Assembly: GCF_000821065.1 (NCBI RefSeq)
Contig: NZ_CDGG01000001.1
Coordinates: forward strand, 2,046,001-2,110,000
Direction: 5' to 3'
Source of the DNA: Oceanobacillus oncorhynchi
Lineage (GTDB): Bacteria; Bacillota; Bacilli; Bacillales; Amphibacillaceae
Length of the DNA: 64,000 nucleotides
Both the position numbers and the translations under genes were made by a program. Below the pieces are notes generated by a model. That model saw only the letters and a program-made list of their open reading frames with translations, was not told the origin of the DNA and ran no database searches. Every line of letters starts with the position of its first letter. Positions within the stretch are counted from its first letter, which is position 1. Below are positions 8,307-17,515 of this stretch, piece after piece.

Positions 8307-9194
8307 TCACTGCCTTTTCTTAATCAGTCCGTCTACATAATCATACGTTCTTTTCGCAATCGGATAAGGCTTATCAAATGGGGCAGGGTACATATCCTGC
8401 TCAACAACTGCCCATCCATCAAAATCAATATCCTTCAAGACATCGATAAAGGCTTCAAAATCAACGACCCCTTTTTCCGGCTCGCACATAATATCCTCAC
8501 TGACTGCTTTGGCAAAGGACCAGTTTTCCTTTTGCATTTTTTCTCTTACTTTCAAATCACAGCTTTTAATATGCAGGTAGGGGATACGTTTGTGGTGCTT
8601 GCGCATAAATGCAACTGCATCCCCGTCTGTATACGCATGATGTCCTGTGTCCAGACAAAGCTTCACATCACTGTCCTGCAGCAATCTTTCAATTTGTTCT
8701 TCTGTTTCGATATGGCTTTGCGCATGCGGGTGGAAAACAACCTCTAAGTCATATTTGCTTTTTGCATGATTTTTGATTTTATCTACATGGTTGACGAACT
8801 GCTTCCATTCTGCACCATTTAATTCTGGTGAGCGGACAAGCTCTCCGGTAAATAAATCCGTATAGCAATCATCGATTAGCACAACATATTCTGCTGTTGG
8901 AAATTTCAATTGCAGCTCGCTCATTTTATCCAGCTGCTGGATCAGTTCATCCGTACTTGTTTCAGATGTTAAATCACCTACCAGCGTGGTTGCTACTAAA
9001 TCTAATTGACGCTTGTCCAATTCTGCTTTTAATTTGCTGTATTCATTCGGCAGATAGCCCCATGGACCAAGCTCCAGACCGCTGTAGCCGGCGTCGGCCA
9101 TTTCGTCTAAGCAGCGCTCCCACGGTGTTTGTTTATCATTTTCCGAAAACCAAACTCCCCATGAATCTGGCGCGGAACCTAATTTAATGTTCAT
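8307..9194 (-). CDS. Sugar phosphate isomerase/epimerase-like TIM-barrel protein (IolE/IolI type)
   Basis: 295 residues of the xylose-isomerase-like / AP-endonuclease-2 TIM-barrel superfamily. The start LGSAPDSWGVWF and the strand GYSGLELGPWGYLP are typical of inosose dehydratase/isomerase-like members. Metal ligands are suggested by EVVFHPHAQSH, CLDTGHHAY, YLHIKSCD and the C-terminal VVEQDM. Family reactions include inosose dehydration (IolE) and inosose isomerisation (IolI), which suits the two dehydrogenases and transporters here. It is the second gene of a minus-strand group headed by the Gfo/Idh/MocA gene at 9345-10484, but a structured repeat lies between them. Start ATG follows AGGAGGAG. 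Exact reaction not resolved. Confidence 0.8.
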   Translation of the reverse strand: MNIKLGSAPDSWGVWFSENDKQTPWERCLDEMADAGYSGLELGPWGYLPNEYSKLKAELDKRQLDLVATTLVGDLTSETSTDELIQQLDKMSELQLKFPTAEYVVLIDDCYTDLFTGELVRSPELNGAEWKQFVNHVDKIKNHAKSKYDLEVVFHPHAQSHIETEEQIERLLQDSDVKLCLDTGHHAYTDGDAVAFMRKHHKRIPYLHIKSCDLKVREKMQKENWSFAKAVSEDIMCEPEKGVVDFEAFIDVLKDIDFDGWAVVEQDMYPAPFDKPYPIAKRTYDYVDGLIKKRQ

Positions 9195-9255
9195 ACGTAA
9201 CTCCTCCTGGCATATATTGTTATCGCAATGTAACGATCCGATTGGTTTAACTGTT

Positions 9256-9350
9256 ATTCAGTGGGGGATAGGACTTCTGGTGAATGAAGCTTCATTTTAT
9301 CACGGAGAACCGTCCGAAAAACCCCCACTGAGTGTAGTTTCGTTTTATAC
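9256..9350 (-). repeat. Structured intergenic repeat, copy A
   Basis: Read on the minus strand it begins GTATAAAACGAAAC (9350-9337), then arm ACTCAGTGGGGG, a segment containing TCGGACGGTTCTCCGTGATAAA, and a closing arm CCCCCACTGAAT. The same end words occur in copies B (27273-27513), C (55870-56023) and D (57667-57817). Its first bases supply the TAA stop (9347-9345) of the dehydrogenase gene. Confidence 0.75.
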
Positions 9351-10484
9351 TTGAACTGTATTTTTTACTTGAACCCAATTTTTCTGTTCTGCTGATTTTA
9401 AAATAGCACTTACGGTTTGATCGATTTTCGCCCCGAATTCAAAATCACATGTGTACGGTGTGTTTTTCGTTACAGCAGATAATAATTCATGCGCCTCCAA
9501 TATTTTCATGTCATTGTAATTGATGGAGATTCCAGCAGCTGGATGGAATGCGCTGTACCCTTTGTGCTCCGGGTTTAATAAGACGGTGCGGAAGCCGCGG
9601 TCTGCCTCATTATCGGAAGTGAAGTAAACATTCACTTCATTCATTCTTTCCAGCGTATAGTGAACAGACCCTTTTGTACCCTGAATTTCATAAGCTAAAT
9701 GATTTTTACGGCCGGAAGCAATTCTGCTGGAAGAAATCGTTCCAATTGCACCGTTTTCATAATTGGTTAAGAAAGAGATAACATCTTCATTTTCTACCTC
9801 TTGTAATTCCTCCGAACCGGCTTGAGCCGGGCGTTCTTTGATAACGGTTTGGGAGATTGCATTGACACTTTCCATATCTCCTAAAATATATTGAGATATA
9901 CTTAGTAAGTGAGAGCCAAGATCTCCTAAAGCACCGGAACCGGAGAATTTATTGATATGTCTCCAGGTGATTGGAAGCGATTCATCTAATAAACCATCCT
10001 GGTCATATGTTCCAGTGAATTTAACAATCTTGCCTAGTTTTCCGGCTTCCACGAGTTCTTTAACATAAGCGTTCGCAGGATTCATTACATTATTATAGCC
10101 AACATAGTTAACGACACCTTTTTCTTTGGCAAGCTCTGCTAGTTCAACCGATTGTTCTGCTGTCAGTGTTAATGGTTTTTCACAATAAGTATGTTTTCCA
10201 TTCTCTAAAGCAGCTTTAGCAATGTCGTAGTGAAAAGCGTTTGGCGTTGCAATGTCAACTATATCAACATTTTCATCTGTGACAATATCCTGCCAGTCGG
10301 TGGTATATCTTGAGAACCCAAGCTGATTGCAGGCTGCCTGTGCCGCTTCCACGTTTACGTCCGATACCACTTCAAATACAGGTTTTCCATATTCAGGCCC
10401 GAAAGCCATTAAAGCGTTTACAAATGAGTTGCTGTGAGCTTTTCCCATCCATCCTGCACCGACTAATCCAATTCTTACATCCAT
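9345..10484 (-). CDS. Gfo/Idh/MocA-family oxidoreductase
   Basis: 379 residues, longer than the 339-residue paralogue at 4064. The NAD(P)-binding Rossmann motif is IGLVGAGWMGKAH at residues 5-17, and YCEKPLTLT carries the EKP motif near residue 105. TWRHINKFSGSGALGDLGSH includes the conserved GGGxxxDxGxH-like catalytic segment. Expected to oxidise a sugar, inositol or aldose at one hydroxyl. It is the first gene of the minus-strand group that continues into the TIM-barrel protein, a common dehydrogenase plus isomerase pairing in polyol pathways. Start ATG follows CCTAGGAGG. Its stop codon lies inside repeat copy A. Substrate unknown; scyllo-inositol or a keto-inositol are reasonable guesses. 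Confidence 0.85.
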   Translation of the reverse strand: MDVRIGLVGAGWMGKAHSNSFVNALMAFGPEYGKPVFEVVSDVNVEAAQAACNQLGFSRYTTDWQDIVTDENVDIVDIATPNAFHYDIAKAALENGKHTYCEKPLTLTAEQSVELAELAKEKGVVNYVGYNNVMNPANAYVKELVEAGKLGKIVKFTGTYDQDGLLDESLPITWRHINKFSGSGALGDLGSHLLSISQYILGDMESVNAISQTVIKERPAQAGSEELQEVENEDVISFLTNYENGAIGTISSSRIASGRKNHLAYEIQGTKGSVHYTLERMNEVNVYFTSDNEADRGFRTVLLNPEHKGYSAFHPAAGISINYNDMKILEAHELLSAVTKNTPYTCDFEFGAKIDQTVSAILKSAEQKNWVQVKNTVQV

Positions 10485-10705
10485 ATTAAATACCTCCTAG
10501 GTAACTTTTTGTTAAGTTTTTATTAACTCTGTTTCTAACTAGAATACTATTATAGATTTTTAGACAAGTCATTAGTTAATATTGCTTTAAAATTTAAGAA
10601 TCTTGCTCTTTGGTATTTTGGTGTTTTATTTGATATACTTTATAAAATAGTTTTCCAAACAGCCGTGGGCTGTAGTAAGTATGCTGAATCTAAGGAGCTA
10701 TGCAT

Positions 10706-11545
10706 ATGCAAATTGAAGATAAAGGAACCGTAGAGCCATCGAAAATGTATTTTGCAATGACCAATGAATTTGCAAAAAAAGCACTTTATTATGTGATCAA
10801 TTCCGGCAGGTTTTATTGCAATACAAATTATCAAATTAGAAGAGAAACACTGGACAGCTTCCTGTTTATTTATGTCAAAGAGGGGAAGCTGGCAATTCAA
10901 TATGACGGGCGCTCTTTTGTTGTTCAGAGCAATTCCTTTGTGTTTTTAGATTGTCATCAACCGCATATGTACAGAGCCATTGAAAATAGAACGGTATTTG
11001 ACTGGTTCCATTTTTCTGGGAATGCTAGCAAAGCATACTTTGAGCTGCTTTATGCGAAAAATGGCTGTGTGTATAAGCTTTATGAGCAGCATATTTTGCT
11101 GAATTTGATGGAGAGAATTATAAAAATGACGGAAGAAGATAATGTGGAGGAGCATCTCGCTTCGATTTATATTCAACAGATTTTATATGAGCTGAATCAG
11201 TATTCTAATCCATCCGATCAGCAGATGGAACATAAAATAAAACAGGCGATTGCTTATATGGAGGATGCTTTTCAAAAGGATATCAAGCTGGAGGACATTG
11301 CGAGCTATGTATACTTAAGTCCATATTATTTTTCAAGAGTATTTAAAAAATCGATGGACAGCTCGCCGATTCAATATTTGATTAACTATCGGGTGAATCA
11401 TGCGAAAAAGCTGCTGCATCATACCGATTTATCCATCGAAGAAATTGCAGCGGAATGTGGTTTTAATAGTGCTTCTCATTTTATAACAACATTTAAGAAA
11501 AATGTGGATATGTCTCCAAAGCAATTTAGAGCTATCTTTTTTTAA
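10706..11545 (+). CDS. AraC-family regulator with N-terminal sugar-sensing domain
   Basis: 279 residues. The N-terminal half has the cupin-like AraC arm (FLFIYVKEGKLAIQYDGRSF, then VFLDCHQPHMYRA). The C-terminal 100 residues are the double helix-turn-helix with IKLEDIASYVYLSPYYFSR and the closing signature EIAAECGFNSASHFITTFKK. Start choice: AAGGAG ends at 10697, 2 bp from ATG 10700 but 8 bp from ATG 10706, so the second ATG is taken. It is transcribed away from the dehydrogenase gene at 9345-10484 across 221 bp and is probably its activator. As an inference, the effector would be the polyol used by the island. Confidence 0.87.
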   Translation: MQIEDKGTVEPSKMYFAMTNEFAKKALYYVINSGRFYCNTNYQIRRETLDSFLFIYVKEGKLAIQYDGRSFVVQSNSFVFLDCHQPHMYRAIENRTVFDWFHFSGNASKAYFELLYAKNGCVYKLYEQHILLNLMERIIKMTEEDNVEEHLASIYIQQILYELNQYSNPSDQQMEHKIKQAIAYMEDAFQKDIKLEDIASYVYLSPYYFSRVFKKSMDSSPIQYLINYRVNHAKKLLHHTDLSIEEIAAECGFNSASHFITTFKKNVDMSPKQFRAIFF

Positions 11546-11553
11546 GGGAAAAT

Positions 11554-11584
11554 GTATTGCAGTAACGTATGACTACTGCAATAC
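11554..11584. other. Perfect hairpin between the AraC gene and fbp
   Basis: GTATTGCAGTA (11554-11564) / TACTGCAATAC (11574-11584), 11-bp perfect arms and a 9-nt loop. There is no T-run, and it sits 62 bp before the fbp start, so either a weak terminator for the AraC gene or an operator for fbp. Confidence 0.45.
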
Positions 11585-11646
11585 TTACATAAAAGTGTTA
11601 TACTATTTAAAAATAATGTGGCACAATTTGAAGGGAGATTCTGAGG

Positions 11647-13578
11647 GTGGATACAAAATACCTTGATTTATTAGCGGAGAAATTTGATAGGGAAGAAAAG
11701 GTAGTTACCGAGCTTATCAATTTAGAATCGATTATGGATCTGCCGAAGGGAACAGAGCATTTTGTAAGTGATTTACACGGGGAGTACCAAGCCTTCCAGC
11801 ATGTTTTACGGAATGGCTCCGGAAAGGTAAGAGAGAAGATAAATGATATTTTCAAAGATACCTTATCAGAGGAAGACATTAATGATTTTGCAGCGCTTGT
11901 CTATTATCCAGAAGATAAGCTGAAGCTCATTAGGCATCAATTCAATTCAAAGCAGGCATTGGAAGAATGGTATGCAGAAAAAATCCAGCATATGATTCAC
12001 CTGATTGCCTATGCGTCCTCTAAATATACGCGTTCCAAGCTGCGTAAGGCGCTGCCGGAACAGTTTGTTTTTATTGTGGAAGAGCTATTATATAAAACAG
12101 ATGAATATACAAATAAGAGACCTTATTATGAAAAAATTATTGAAAAAATCATCTCGCTTGGCCAGGCCGAAAAGCTGATTATCGGCTTATCGTATACAAC
12201 GCAGCGTCTGGTTGTTGATCACCTGCATGTGGTTGGAGACATCTATGATCGTGGGCCGGAGCCGGATAAAATTATGGATACACTGATTGACCATCATTCG
12301 GTAGATATACAATGGGGCAATCATGATGTTCTGTGGATCGGTGCGTATGCTGGCTCCAAAGTATGTTTGGCGAATATTATCCGGATTTGTGCCCGCTACG
12401 ATAATCTCGATATCATAGAAGATGCTTATGGCATTAACCTGCGGCCGTTACTTACGTTAGCAGAAAGATATTACGATGATAATCCGGCATTTCGTCCGAA
12501 AAAAAATCCAGATCAGAACAACTCGGATCAGGAAAGACTGCAGATTACCAAGATTCATCAGGCGATTGCTATGATTCAATTTAAATTGGAAAGTCCGATT
12601 ATTAAACGCCGGCCTTTTTTCAATATGGAAGAAAGACTTGTATTGGAGAAAACCGATTACGAGAAGCAGGAAATCACCGTTTATGGAAAAACGTATTCGC
12701 TGGAAAATACATGTTTTGCTACCGTGGATCCTGCTGATCCTGCCAAGCTATTGCCGGAAGAGGAAGAAATCATTGACAAACTGCTGCTCTCTGTACAACA
12801 ATCAGAGAAGCTGAAAAGACATATGAATTTCTTAATGAAAAAAGGAAACCTATATCTTAAATATAATGGCAATCTGTTGATTCATGGCTGTATGCCTGTC
12901 GATGAAAATGGGGATATGGAACCGATGGTGATTGAAGGAAAAGCATATAAAGGGAGAGAGCTGCTGGATAAATTTGAAACCTATTTGCGTCATTCTTTTG
13001 CAGATAAAGAAACAACGGATGATTTAGCGACAGATATGGTTTGGTATTTATGGACAGGAGAATATTCCTCTCTCTTTGGAAAACGGGCAATGACGACGTT
13101 TGAGCGTTATTTTATTTCCGATAAGGCATCCCATAAAGAAGAAAAAAATCCTTATTATTATTTGCGTGAAAATGTAGAAATGTGCCAGAAAGTACTGGAA
13201 GAATTTGATTTGGATCCGGAACAAGGGCATATTATTAATGGACATACACCGGTAAAGGAAATTGATGGGGAGAACCCAATCAAAGCAGACGGGAAAATGA
13301 TTGTCATCGACGGCGGATTTTCCAAAGCCTATCAATCTACCACGGGGATTGCCGGCTATACTTTATTGTATAATTCATTTGGAATGCAGCTCGTCGCCCA
13401 CCAGCATTTTAATTCAAAAGAGGATGTTGTTTTAAATGGAGCGGATGTTTTATCTGTCCGACGGGTCGTAGACAAAGAGCTGGAGCGGAAGAAGGTTCGG
13501 GAAACGAACATCGGAGCTAAGCTGCAGGATGAAATTGACATGCTGAATCAGCTGATGGATTATCGTTATATTAATTGA
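11647..13578 (+). CDS. fbp: Class III fructose-1,6-bisphosphatase
   Basis: 643 residues, the size typical of the large Firmicute-type (class III) FBPase, which is unrelated to the classic FBPase. Metallophosphatase motifs are in order: DLHGEY near residue 44, [11 protein letters not shown] near 197, WGNHDVLW near 223, and NGHTPVKE near 527. It hydrolyses fructose 1,6-bisphosphate to fructose 6-phosphate in gluconeogenesis. That is useful for growth on lactate, for which the window also holds a lut operon. Start is GTG 11647 after GAAGGGAGA. Single gene with its own terminator. Confidence 0.95.
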   Translation: MDTKYLDLLAEKFDREEKVVTELINLESIMDLPKGTEHFVSDLHGEYQAFQHVLRNGSGKVREKINDIFKDTLSEEDINDFAALVYYPEDKLKLIRHQFNSKQALEEWYAEKIQHMIHLIAYASSKYTRSKLRKALPEQFVFIVEELLYKTDEYTNKRPYYEKIIEKIISLGQAEKLIIGLSYTTQRLVVDHLHVVGDIYDRGPEPDKIMDTLIDHHSVDIQWGNHDVLWIGAYAGSKVCLANIIRICARYDNLDIIEDAYGINLRPLLTLAERYYDDNPAFRPKKNPDQNNSDQERLQITKIHQAIAMIQFKLESPIIKRRPFFNMEERLVLEKTDYEKQEITVYGKTYSLENTCFATVDPADPAKLLPEEEEIIDKLLLSVQQSEKLKRHMNFLMKKGNLYLKYNGNLLIHGCMPVDENGDMEPMVIEGKAYKGRELLDKFETYLRHSFADKETTDDLATDMVWYLWTGEYSSLFGKRAMTTFERYFISDKASHKEEKNPYYYLRENVEMCQKVLEEFDLDPEQGHIINGHTPVKEIDGENPIKADGKMIVIDGGFSKAYQSTTGIAGYTLLYNSFGMQLVAHQHFNSKEDVVLNGADVLSVRRVVDKELERKKVRETNIGAKLQDEIDMLNQLMDYRYIN

Positions 13579-13588
13579 GGAATGAGAT

Positions 13589-13633
13589 AAACGGGTTATC
13601 TGAATGTCATTATTTAGATAACCCGTTTTTTAT
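13589..13633 (+). terminator. Terminator after fbp
   Basis: AAACGGGTTATCT (13589-13601) / AGATAACCCGTTT (13616-13628), perfect 13-bp stem followed by a T-run. Confidence 0.93.
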
Positions 13634-13720
13634 AAGGATGCAAGGTTGTCAGAGTATTGACTTTCTTCCCGGCAAATTTCTTTAATGGAAATACTGATAA
13701 AAAATTTATGGTGGTAAGAA

Positions 13721-13760
13721 AAATAGACGCTGCCTCCATAGATAGAGGCAGCGTCTATTT
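13721..13760 (-). terminator. Terminator after the CynX-type transporter gene
   Basis: AAATAGACGCTGCCTC (13721-13736) / GAGGCAGCGTCTATTT (13745-13760), perfect 16-bp stem 16 bp past the stop of the minus-strand gene, with TTTTTCTT following on that strand. Confidence 0.93.
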
Positions 13761-13775
13761 AAATAACTCAATAAA

Positions 13776-15008
13776 TTATTTTGTTGCGGGTTCTTTATTC
13801 GATTCAAAGGAAATCTTTTCGTTCTTCCCTGCAATGGTTCCGAGAAAAGCGATAATCAGAGCTGCAGTCATTAAAATAATAAACGGCACCGTCCAGCCTC
13901 CCGTTTTGTCAGCAATGGTTCCAAGGAAAAGCGGTCCTGTAGAAGCGACAATATATCCTACAGATTGGGCCATGCCGGACAATTGCGCAGATTCCATAGC
14001 AGAATTAGTACGCAGGACAAAGAACATCATGGCTAAGCTGAACGCCGTCCCGGCACCAACACCTGTTAATACAAGAAAGACAATAATTAAATGGGATGAA
14101 GTGAAAAGCGTTCCCAACAAACCAAAGAAAAATAATAATCCGGCGCTGCAGCCAAGCAGCCGCTGATTCTGCATCCTTCCGGCAATAATTGGTGCAATAA
14201 ATGTTGTTGGGATCAGTCCGATTTGATAAATGGCAATTAACCATCCGGCTTCACTTTCCCCAAACCCTTTCGAAATAAAGATATCCGGAAGCCACGTAAA
14301 TAAACTGTATGGTATCAGTGATTGCAGTCCCATAAAAAAGGTGACGGCCCAGGCAATCTTTGATTTGAAGATAGCTTTCGATGGCTGGCTTTTGACGTCG
14401 ACAAACACTTTTTTGCCAGATGAGCGTCTGGCAGGCAGCCGCAGTAATAAGACGACGACAGCGGCTGCGGATAGGAGGCTCCATATTTGCATCGCATGTC
14501 GCCAATCGAATCCGGATATGGAAGCAATCGGTACGGAAATACCAGAGGCAAGTGCTCCGAATGCATTCATTGAAACAGAATAAATCCCAGTCATCAGCCC
14601 CATGCGATAAGGAAAAGTAGACTTAATCAACCCTGGCATCAGGATGTTTCCAACTGCGATTGCCATTCCAGTTAAAATTGTGCCAAAAAGCAACAACTCC
14701 ATTCCGCCATTTGCCCGAATAAATACACCGATGGACAGGAAAACCATCGCAATCAATAGTGTTATTTCCATTCCAAGTTTGCCAGATATTCTTGGGACAA
14801 AGGGAGAGAACAAGCCAAAAGCAAGTAATGGCAGCGTGTTTACCAGTCCAATCATGGCATTGGAAGCTTCCAGTTCTCCGCGGAAAAGTGGAATAAGCGG
14901 ACCAACAGACGTGATTGGTGAACGCAATGTGGCTGCAATCAATAAAATTGCCAAGAGTAATAAAACGATATAGTATCTTTTTGCAAAAGATTTTTTTGAT
15001 AAATGCAT
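13776..15008 (-). CDS. CynX/NimT-type MFS transporter
   Basis: 410 residues and about 12 membrane segments. The first helix ends in LRSPITSVGPLIP, the hallmark of the CynX/NimT (cyanate and 2-nitroimidazole) subgroup. VPRISGKLGMEITLLI fills the place of the loop 2-3 MFS motif. Family members export or import small anionic or amphipathic compounds; the substrate here cannot be told. Single gene: its own terminator lies downstream, and the next gene upstream on the same strand has a separate terminator. Start ATG follows AGGAAG with moderate spacing. Confidence 0.85.
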   Translation of the reverse strand: MHLSKKSFAKRYYIVLLLLAILLIAATLRSPITSVGPLIPLFRGELEASNAMIGLVNTLPLLAFGLFSPFVPRISGKLGMEITLLIAMVFLSIGVFIRANGGMELLLFGTILTGMAIAVGNILMPGLIKSTFPYRMGLMTGIYSVSMNAFGALASGISVPIASISGFDWRHAMQIWSLLSAAAVVVLLLRLPARRSSGKKVFVDVKSQPSKAIFKSKIAWAVTFFMGLQSLIPYSLFTWLPDIFISKGFGESEAGWLIAIYQIGLIPTTFIAPIIAGRMQNQRLLGCSAGLLFFFGLLGTLFTSSHLIIVFLVLTGVGAGTAFSLAMMFFVLRTNSAMESAQLSGMAQSVGYIVASTGPLFLGTIADKTGGWTVPFIILMTAALIIAFLGTIAGKNEKISFESNKEPATK

Positions 15009-15145
15009 AATAAATAGGCTTCCTTTATAATGTATTTAAAAACATACAGAGAATCATTCTATCAAAAGAGATTAGTAAATGTAAAGAGATGCTTTTCGTC
15101 TGTACAGTATATTTATATAGAACAGCAGATAAAGCGTTTATGCGT

Positions 15146-15182
15146 AAAAAGAAACATGGCTCAAGGAACCATGCTTCTTTTC
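15146..15182 (-). terminator. Terminator after the zinc-ribbon gene
   Basis: AAAAAGAAACATGG (15146-15159) / CCATGCTTCTTTT (15169-15181), a near-complete stem with T-runs on both sides, 60 bp past the stop of the minus-strand zinc-ribbon gene. Confidence 0.75.
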
Positions 15183-15242
15183 TGCTGCAAAAAACTTAGA
15201 AAGAAATCAAATTTAATTATCTTATCTTGTTTTCCGAGTAAA

Positions 15243-15452
15243 TTATCCTCCAAAAAATAAATCAAATACATTGCTCGCTGTAGAACTTTCTGTATTGTAA
15301 AATTCGGAGTAACCGCAATCCTGACAATAGACAACCGTAAATCGATTATGCTGCACATCAAACACCTTGGATAAACCTGAACCGGTCATGGATACATCCT
15401 TTTTATCTGCATTTCGGCTTCCGCATTTCATACAGCCTTCACCTGTTCTCAA
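15243..15452 (-). CDS. Small zinc-ribbon protein
   Basis: 69 residues. Two cysteine pairs, CMKCGSR near residue 7 and CQDCGYSEF near residue 44, make a zinc ribbon. Between them is a beta-rich segment (SKVFDVQHNRFTVVYC) as in the COG3478-type nucleic-acid-binding zinc-ribbon proteins of bacilli. The tail SNVFDLFFGG is the family's usual ending. Start: TTG 15452 has AGAGGTG at 6-bp spacing; GTG 15461 and ATG 15458 are in frame but overlap that ribosome site. Function is not known beyond probable nucleic-acid or protein binding. Confidence 0.75.
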   Translation of the reverse strand: MRTGEGCMKCGSRNADKKDVSMTGSGLSKVFDVQHNRFTVVYCQDCGYSEFYNTESSTASNVFDLFFGG

Positions 15453-15634
15453 TTTCATCACCTCTTCAATAAATTTATACGTATAAAGCTATTCCTTGGT
15501 TTCACCTCCTTTAAACGTACTTTATTACCGGAAAAATAAAAATATTTGCTATAATTAGAGTCTGACTTAGAATGTTTCTAACTATTGTACGGCAAGCGAA
15601 AAGTAATGAGTAAAGCGATTAAGGGAGGGGCAGG

Positions 15635-16159
15635 ATGGTTTTGATTAGAAAAGCAGATGTTACGGATGCAGGCGCAATTGGTAAAGTAAGTGTAGAAAGC
15701 TGGCAGACAACTTATCGGGGAATTATGGCAGATAGGGTTTTAAAACGATTATCAGTGGAAGATAGGGTAGAAAATTGGAAAGATACCATTCAAGCTGATG
15801 AAAGCACTACATTTGTAGCTGTAGATACGGAGGAACAGATTGGCGGATTCTTGAATATAGCGGTAAAGGAATCAGCTGATTCAGCCCGTATCGGTGAAAT
15901 TACAGCCGTTTACTTGCTGGAAAACTGGCAAGGGCAAGGAATAGGGAAAATGCTATTATTAACTGGCTTTACATGTTTTGTAGAGCAGTCTATCTATACT
16001 GTCCGAGTTGAAGTTCTGTCGGAAAATGACAGCCGTTTGTTCTATGAACAGTTCGGTGCAGAAATGATTGAAAAAAAGAATATTCAAATTGCTGATGACG
16101 TGCTTGATTTACTTGTATATGAATGGAAGGATATCAGTAGTATTGTGAAAATGAATTAG
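15635..16159 (+). CDS. GNAT N-acetyltransferase
   Basis: 174 residues. N-terminal IRKADVTDAGAIGKVSVESW is a usual GNAT opening. The acetyl-CoA pyrophosphate loop is LENWQGQGIGKML at about residues 94-106, and the last strands hold RLFYEQFGAEMIEKK. It transfers an acetyl group from acetyl-CoA to an amine; the acceptor is unknown. A GGGAGGGG site precedes ATG 15635. The following uridine-kinase-like gene starts 67 bp later, so co-transcription is possible. Confidence 0.85.
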   Translation: MVLIRKADVTDAGAIGKVSVESWQTTYRGIMADRVLKRLSVEDRVENWKDTIQADESTTFVAVDTEEQIGGFLNIAVKESADSARIGEITAVYLLENWQGQGIGKMLLLTGFTCFVEQSIYTVRVEVLSENDSRLFYEQFGAEMIEKKNIQIADDVLDLLVYEWKDISSIVKMN

Positions 16160-16226
16160 CCGTTGTGTTTGGCTGTGAGATGTATGAAATGACTAAAAAT
16201 AAAGGTAGGGATGGAGAGGGAAAACG

Positions 16227-16874
16227 ATGAATAATATCATACAAGATTTGACGGAATGGATAAACAGGCAGGAAAAACATATCATTATCGGTATTACAGG
16301 GCACGGAGGAGCCGGGAAGACGACATTTGCAGACCAATTGAAGCAAGTTTTCTGCCAGGATGCAAATTTGATATGTACAGATCCGTATATCGTCCATTCA
16401 GCGCTTCGAAGAGACACTCAAATTACGTATACTTTTCAAAATGAAGTCCGTACGGCTAAGATGACGGCCTGCCATCCTTTGGCTCATTATACAGAAGCGT
16501 TGGAACGTGATATACAAATGACGCTTGCAGGTATGGAATGGAGCACAATCGATAGAGATTATCTACCGAGTAAATTAATCGATCCAAATAAAAAACTTAC
16601 TATTTTTGAAGGGATGAGTGTGGCATTTATAAACCCTGATTATTTAGATTTGCAAATTTACCTTTATACGGATGGACAGACCGAATTAACCCGTCGTTCC
16701 AGTCGGGATACTACGGAACGAAATCGAAATCTGGAGAATATACAAAAATCACATCAGGAAAGAAGAATACAATACAGCCATTTTATGCATCCATTGAAAG
16801 AGAAGGCAGATATTATTCTTTTTACGGATAAACAAGGGATGCATATAGAGAAACAGCAATTATCAATCGAATAA
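16227..16874 (+). CDS. Uridine-kinase-like P-loop protein
   Basis: 215 residues. The Walker A motif GHGGAGKTT is at residues 25-33. A strand plus DPYIVHSAL follows near residue 51, and the glutamate-containing LTIFEGMS near residue 130 corresponds to the Walker B strand of the phosphoribulokinase/uridine kinase group. RRSSRDTTERNRN near residue 155 resembles the LID arginines. It probably phosphorylates a nucleoside or other small hydroxyl compound with ATP. True uridine kinase (udk) is not certain because the substrate-binding part is divergent. Flanked by two acetyltransferase genes on the same strand; start ATG after GAGAGGGA. Confidence 0.75.
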   Translation: MNNIIQDLTEWINRQEKHIIIGITGHGGAGKTTFADQLKQVFCQDANLICTDPYIVHSALRRDTQITYTFQNEVRTAKMTACHPLAHYTEALERDIQMTLAGMEWSTIDRDYLPSKLIDPNKKLTIFEGMSVAFINPDYLDLQIYLYTDGQTELTRRSSRDTTERNRNLENIQKSHQERRIQYSHFMHPLKEKADIILFTDKQGMHIEKQQLSIE

Positions 16875-16908
16875 TCAAAGCTTATTTTATTGGGAAGGGG
16901 CTTTATTT

Positions 16909-17334
16909 ATGGAAATAAAGGAATTAACAACAGAACAAGCATGGCGGGAGGCGTATAAGGTAATGCGTCAATTGCGAGTGCATCTTGATGAATCCGGCTA
17001 TCTGGAACTTGTAAAAGAAGCAGTGGAGGTAGATCGTTACCATTTAGCCGCTTTGTACGAAGGAATGAAAATGGTTGCTGTTGTCGGGTTTAAACCAATG
17101 ACCACACTGTATTATGGCAGATTTGTATGGGTATGTGATTTAGTAACAGATGAACATAGTCGTTCGAAGGGGTATGGAGAACAGCTCTTGAAATTTGTCC
17201 ATCAATGGGCAGAGCAACATAATTTTTCATCTGTTGCTTTATCGTCAGGCTTGCAGCGTCAGGATGCACATCGGTTTTATCAAAAAAGAATGGGGTATTC
17301 GAAGGTGAGTTATGTTTTTAAAAAAGAGCTTTAA
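16909..17334 (+). CDS. GNAT N-acetyltransferase
   Basis: 141 residues, compact GNAT fold. The acetyl-CoA loop is DEHSRSKGYGEQLL near residues 82-95, preceded by the strand VWVCDLVT and followed by ALSSGLQRQDAHRFYQKRMGY, the usual helix and last strand. Acceptor unknown. Start ATG 16909 has GAAGGGG upstream. It is 34 bp downstream of the uridine-kinase-like gene, so the three genes from 15635 probably form one transcript. Confidence 0.85.
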   Translation: MEIKELTTEQAWREAYKVMRQLRVHLDESGYLELVKEAVEVDRYHLAALYEGMKMVAVVGFKPMTTLYYGRFVWVCDLVTDEHSRSKGYGEQLLKFVHQWAEQHNFSSVALSSGLQRQDAHRFYQKRMGYSKVSYVFKKEL

Positions 17335-17384
17335 TGATAGAGCATGTCCTTATCACGTTATACATTTTTCACCTGCAAAAATAG

Positions 17385-17412
17385 TTGAGTTTGAAATCGA
17401 GAAGCGTATAAT
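17385..17412 (+). promoter_or_regulatory. Promoter of yitT
   Basis: TTGAGT (17385-17390), 16-bp spacer, TATAAT (17407-17412), about 100 bp before the yitT start codon. Confidence 0.6.
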
Positions 17413-17515
17413 AAATAATATTAAAAAAAGTACAGGTTATTCCATGTGAAATGTGGGAACCTAAACACATTGGAATTTAGGGTAACAAAATGTATGACGA
17501 AGAAAGGAACATTGG

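Noticed and set aside
13657..14166. 170-codon plus-strand ORF
   Set aside because: Antisense to the CynX-type transporter gene and crossing its terminator; no ribosome site and no family likeness.
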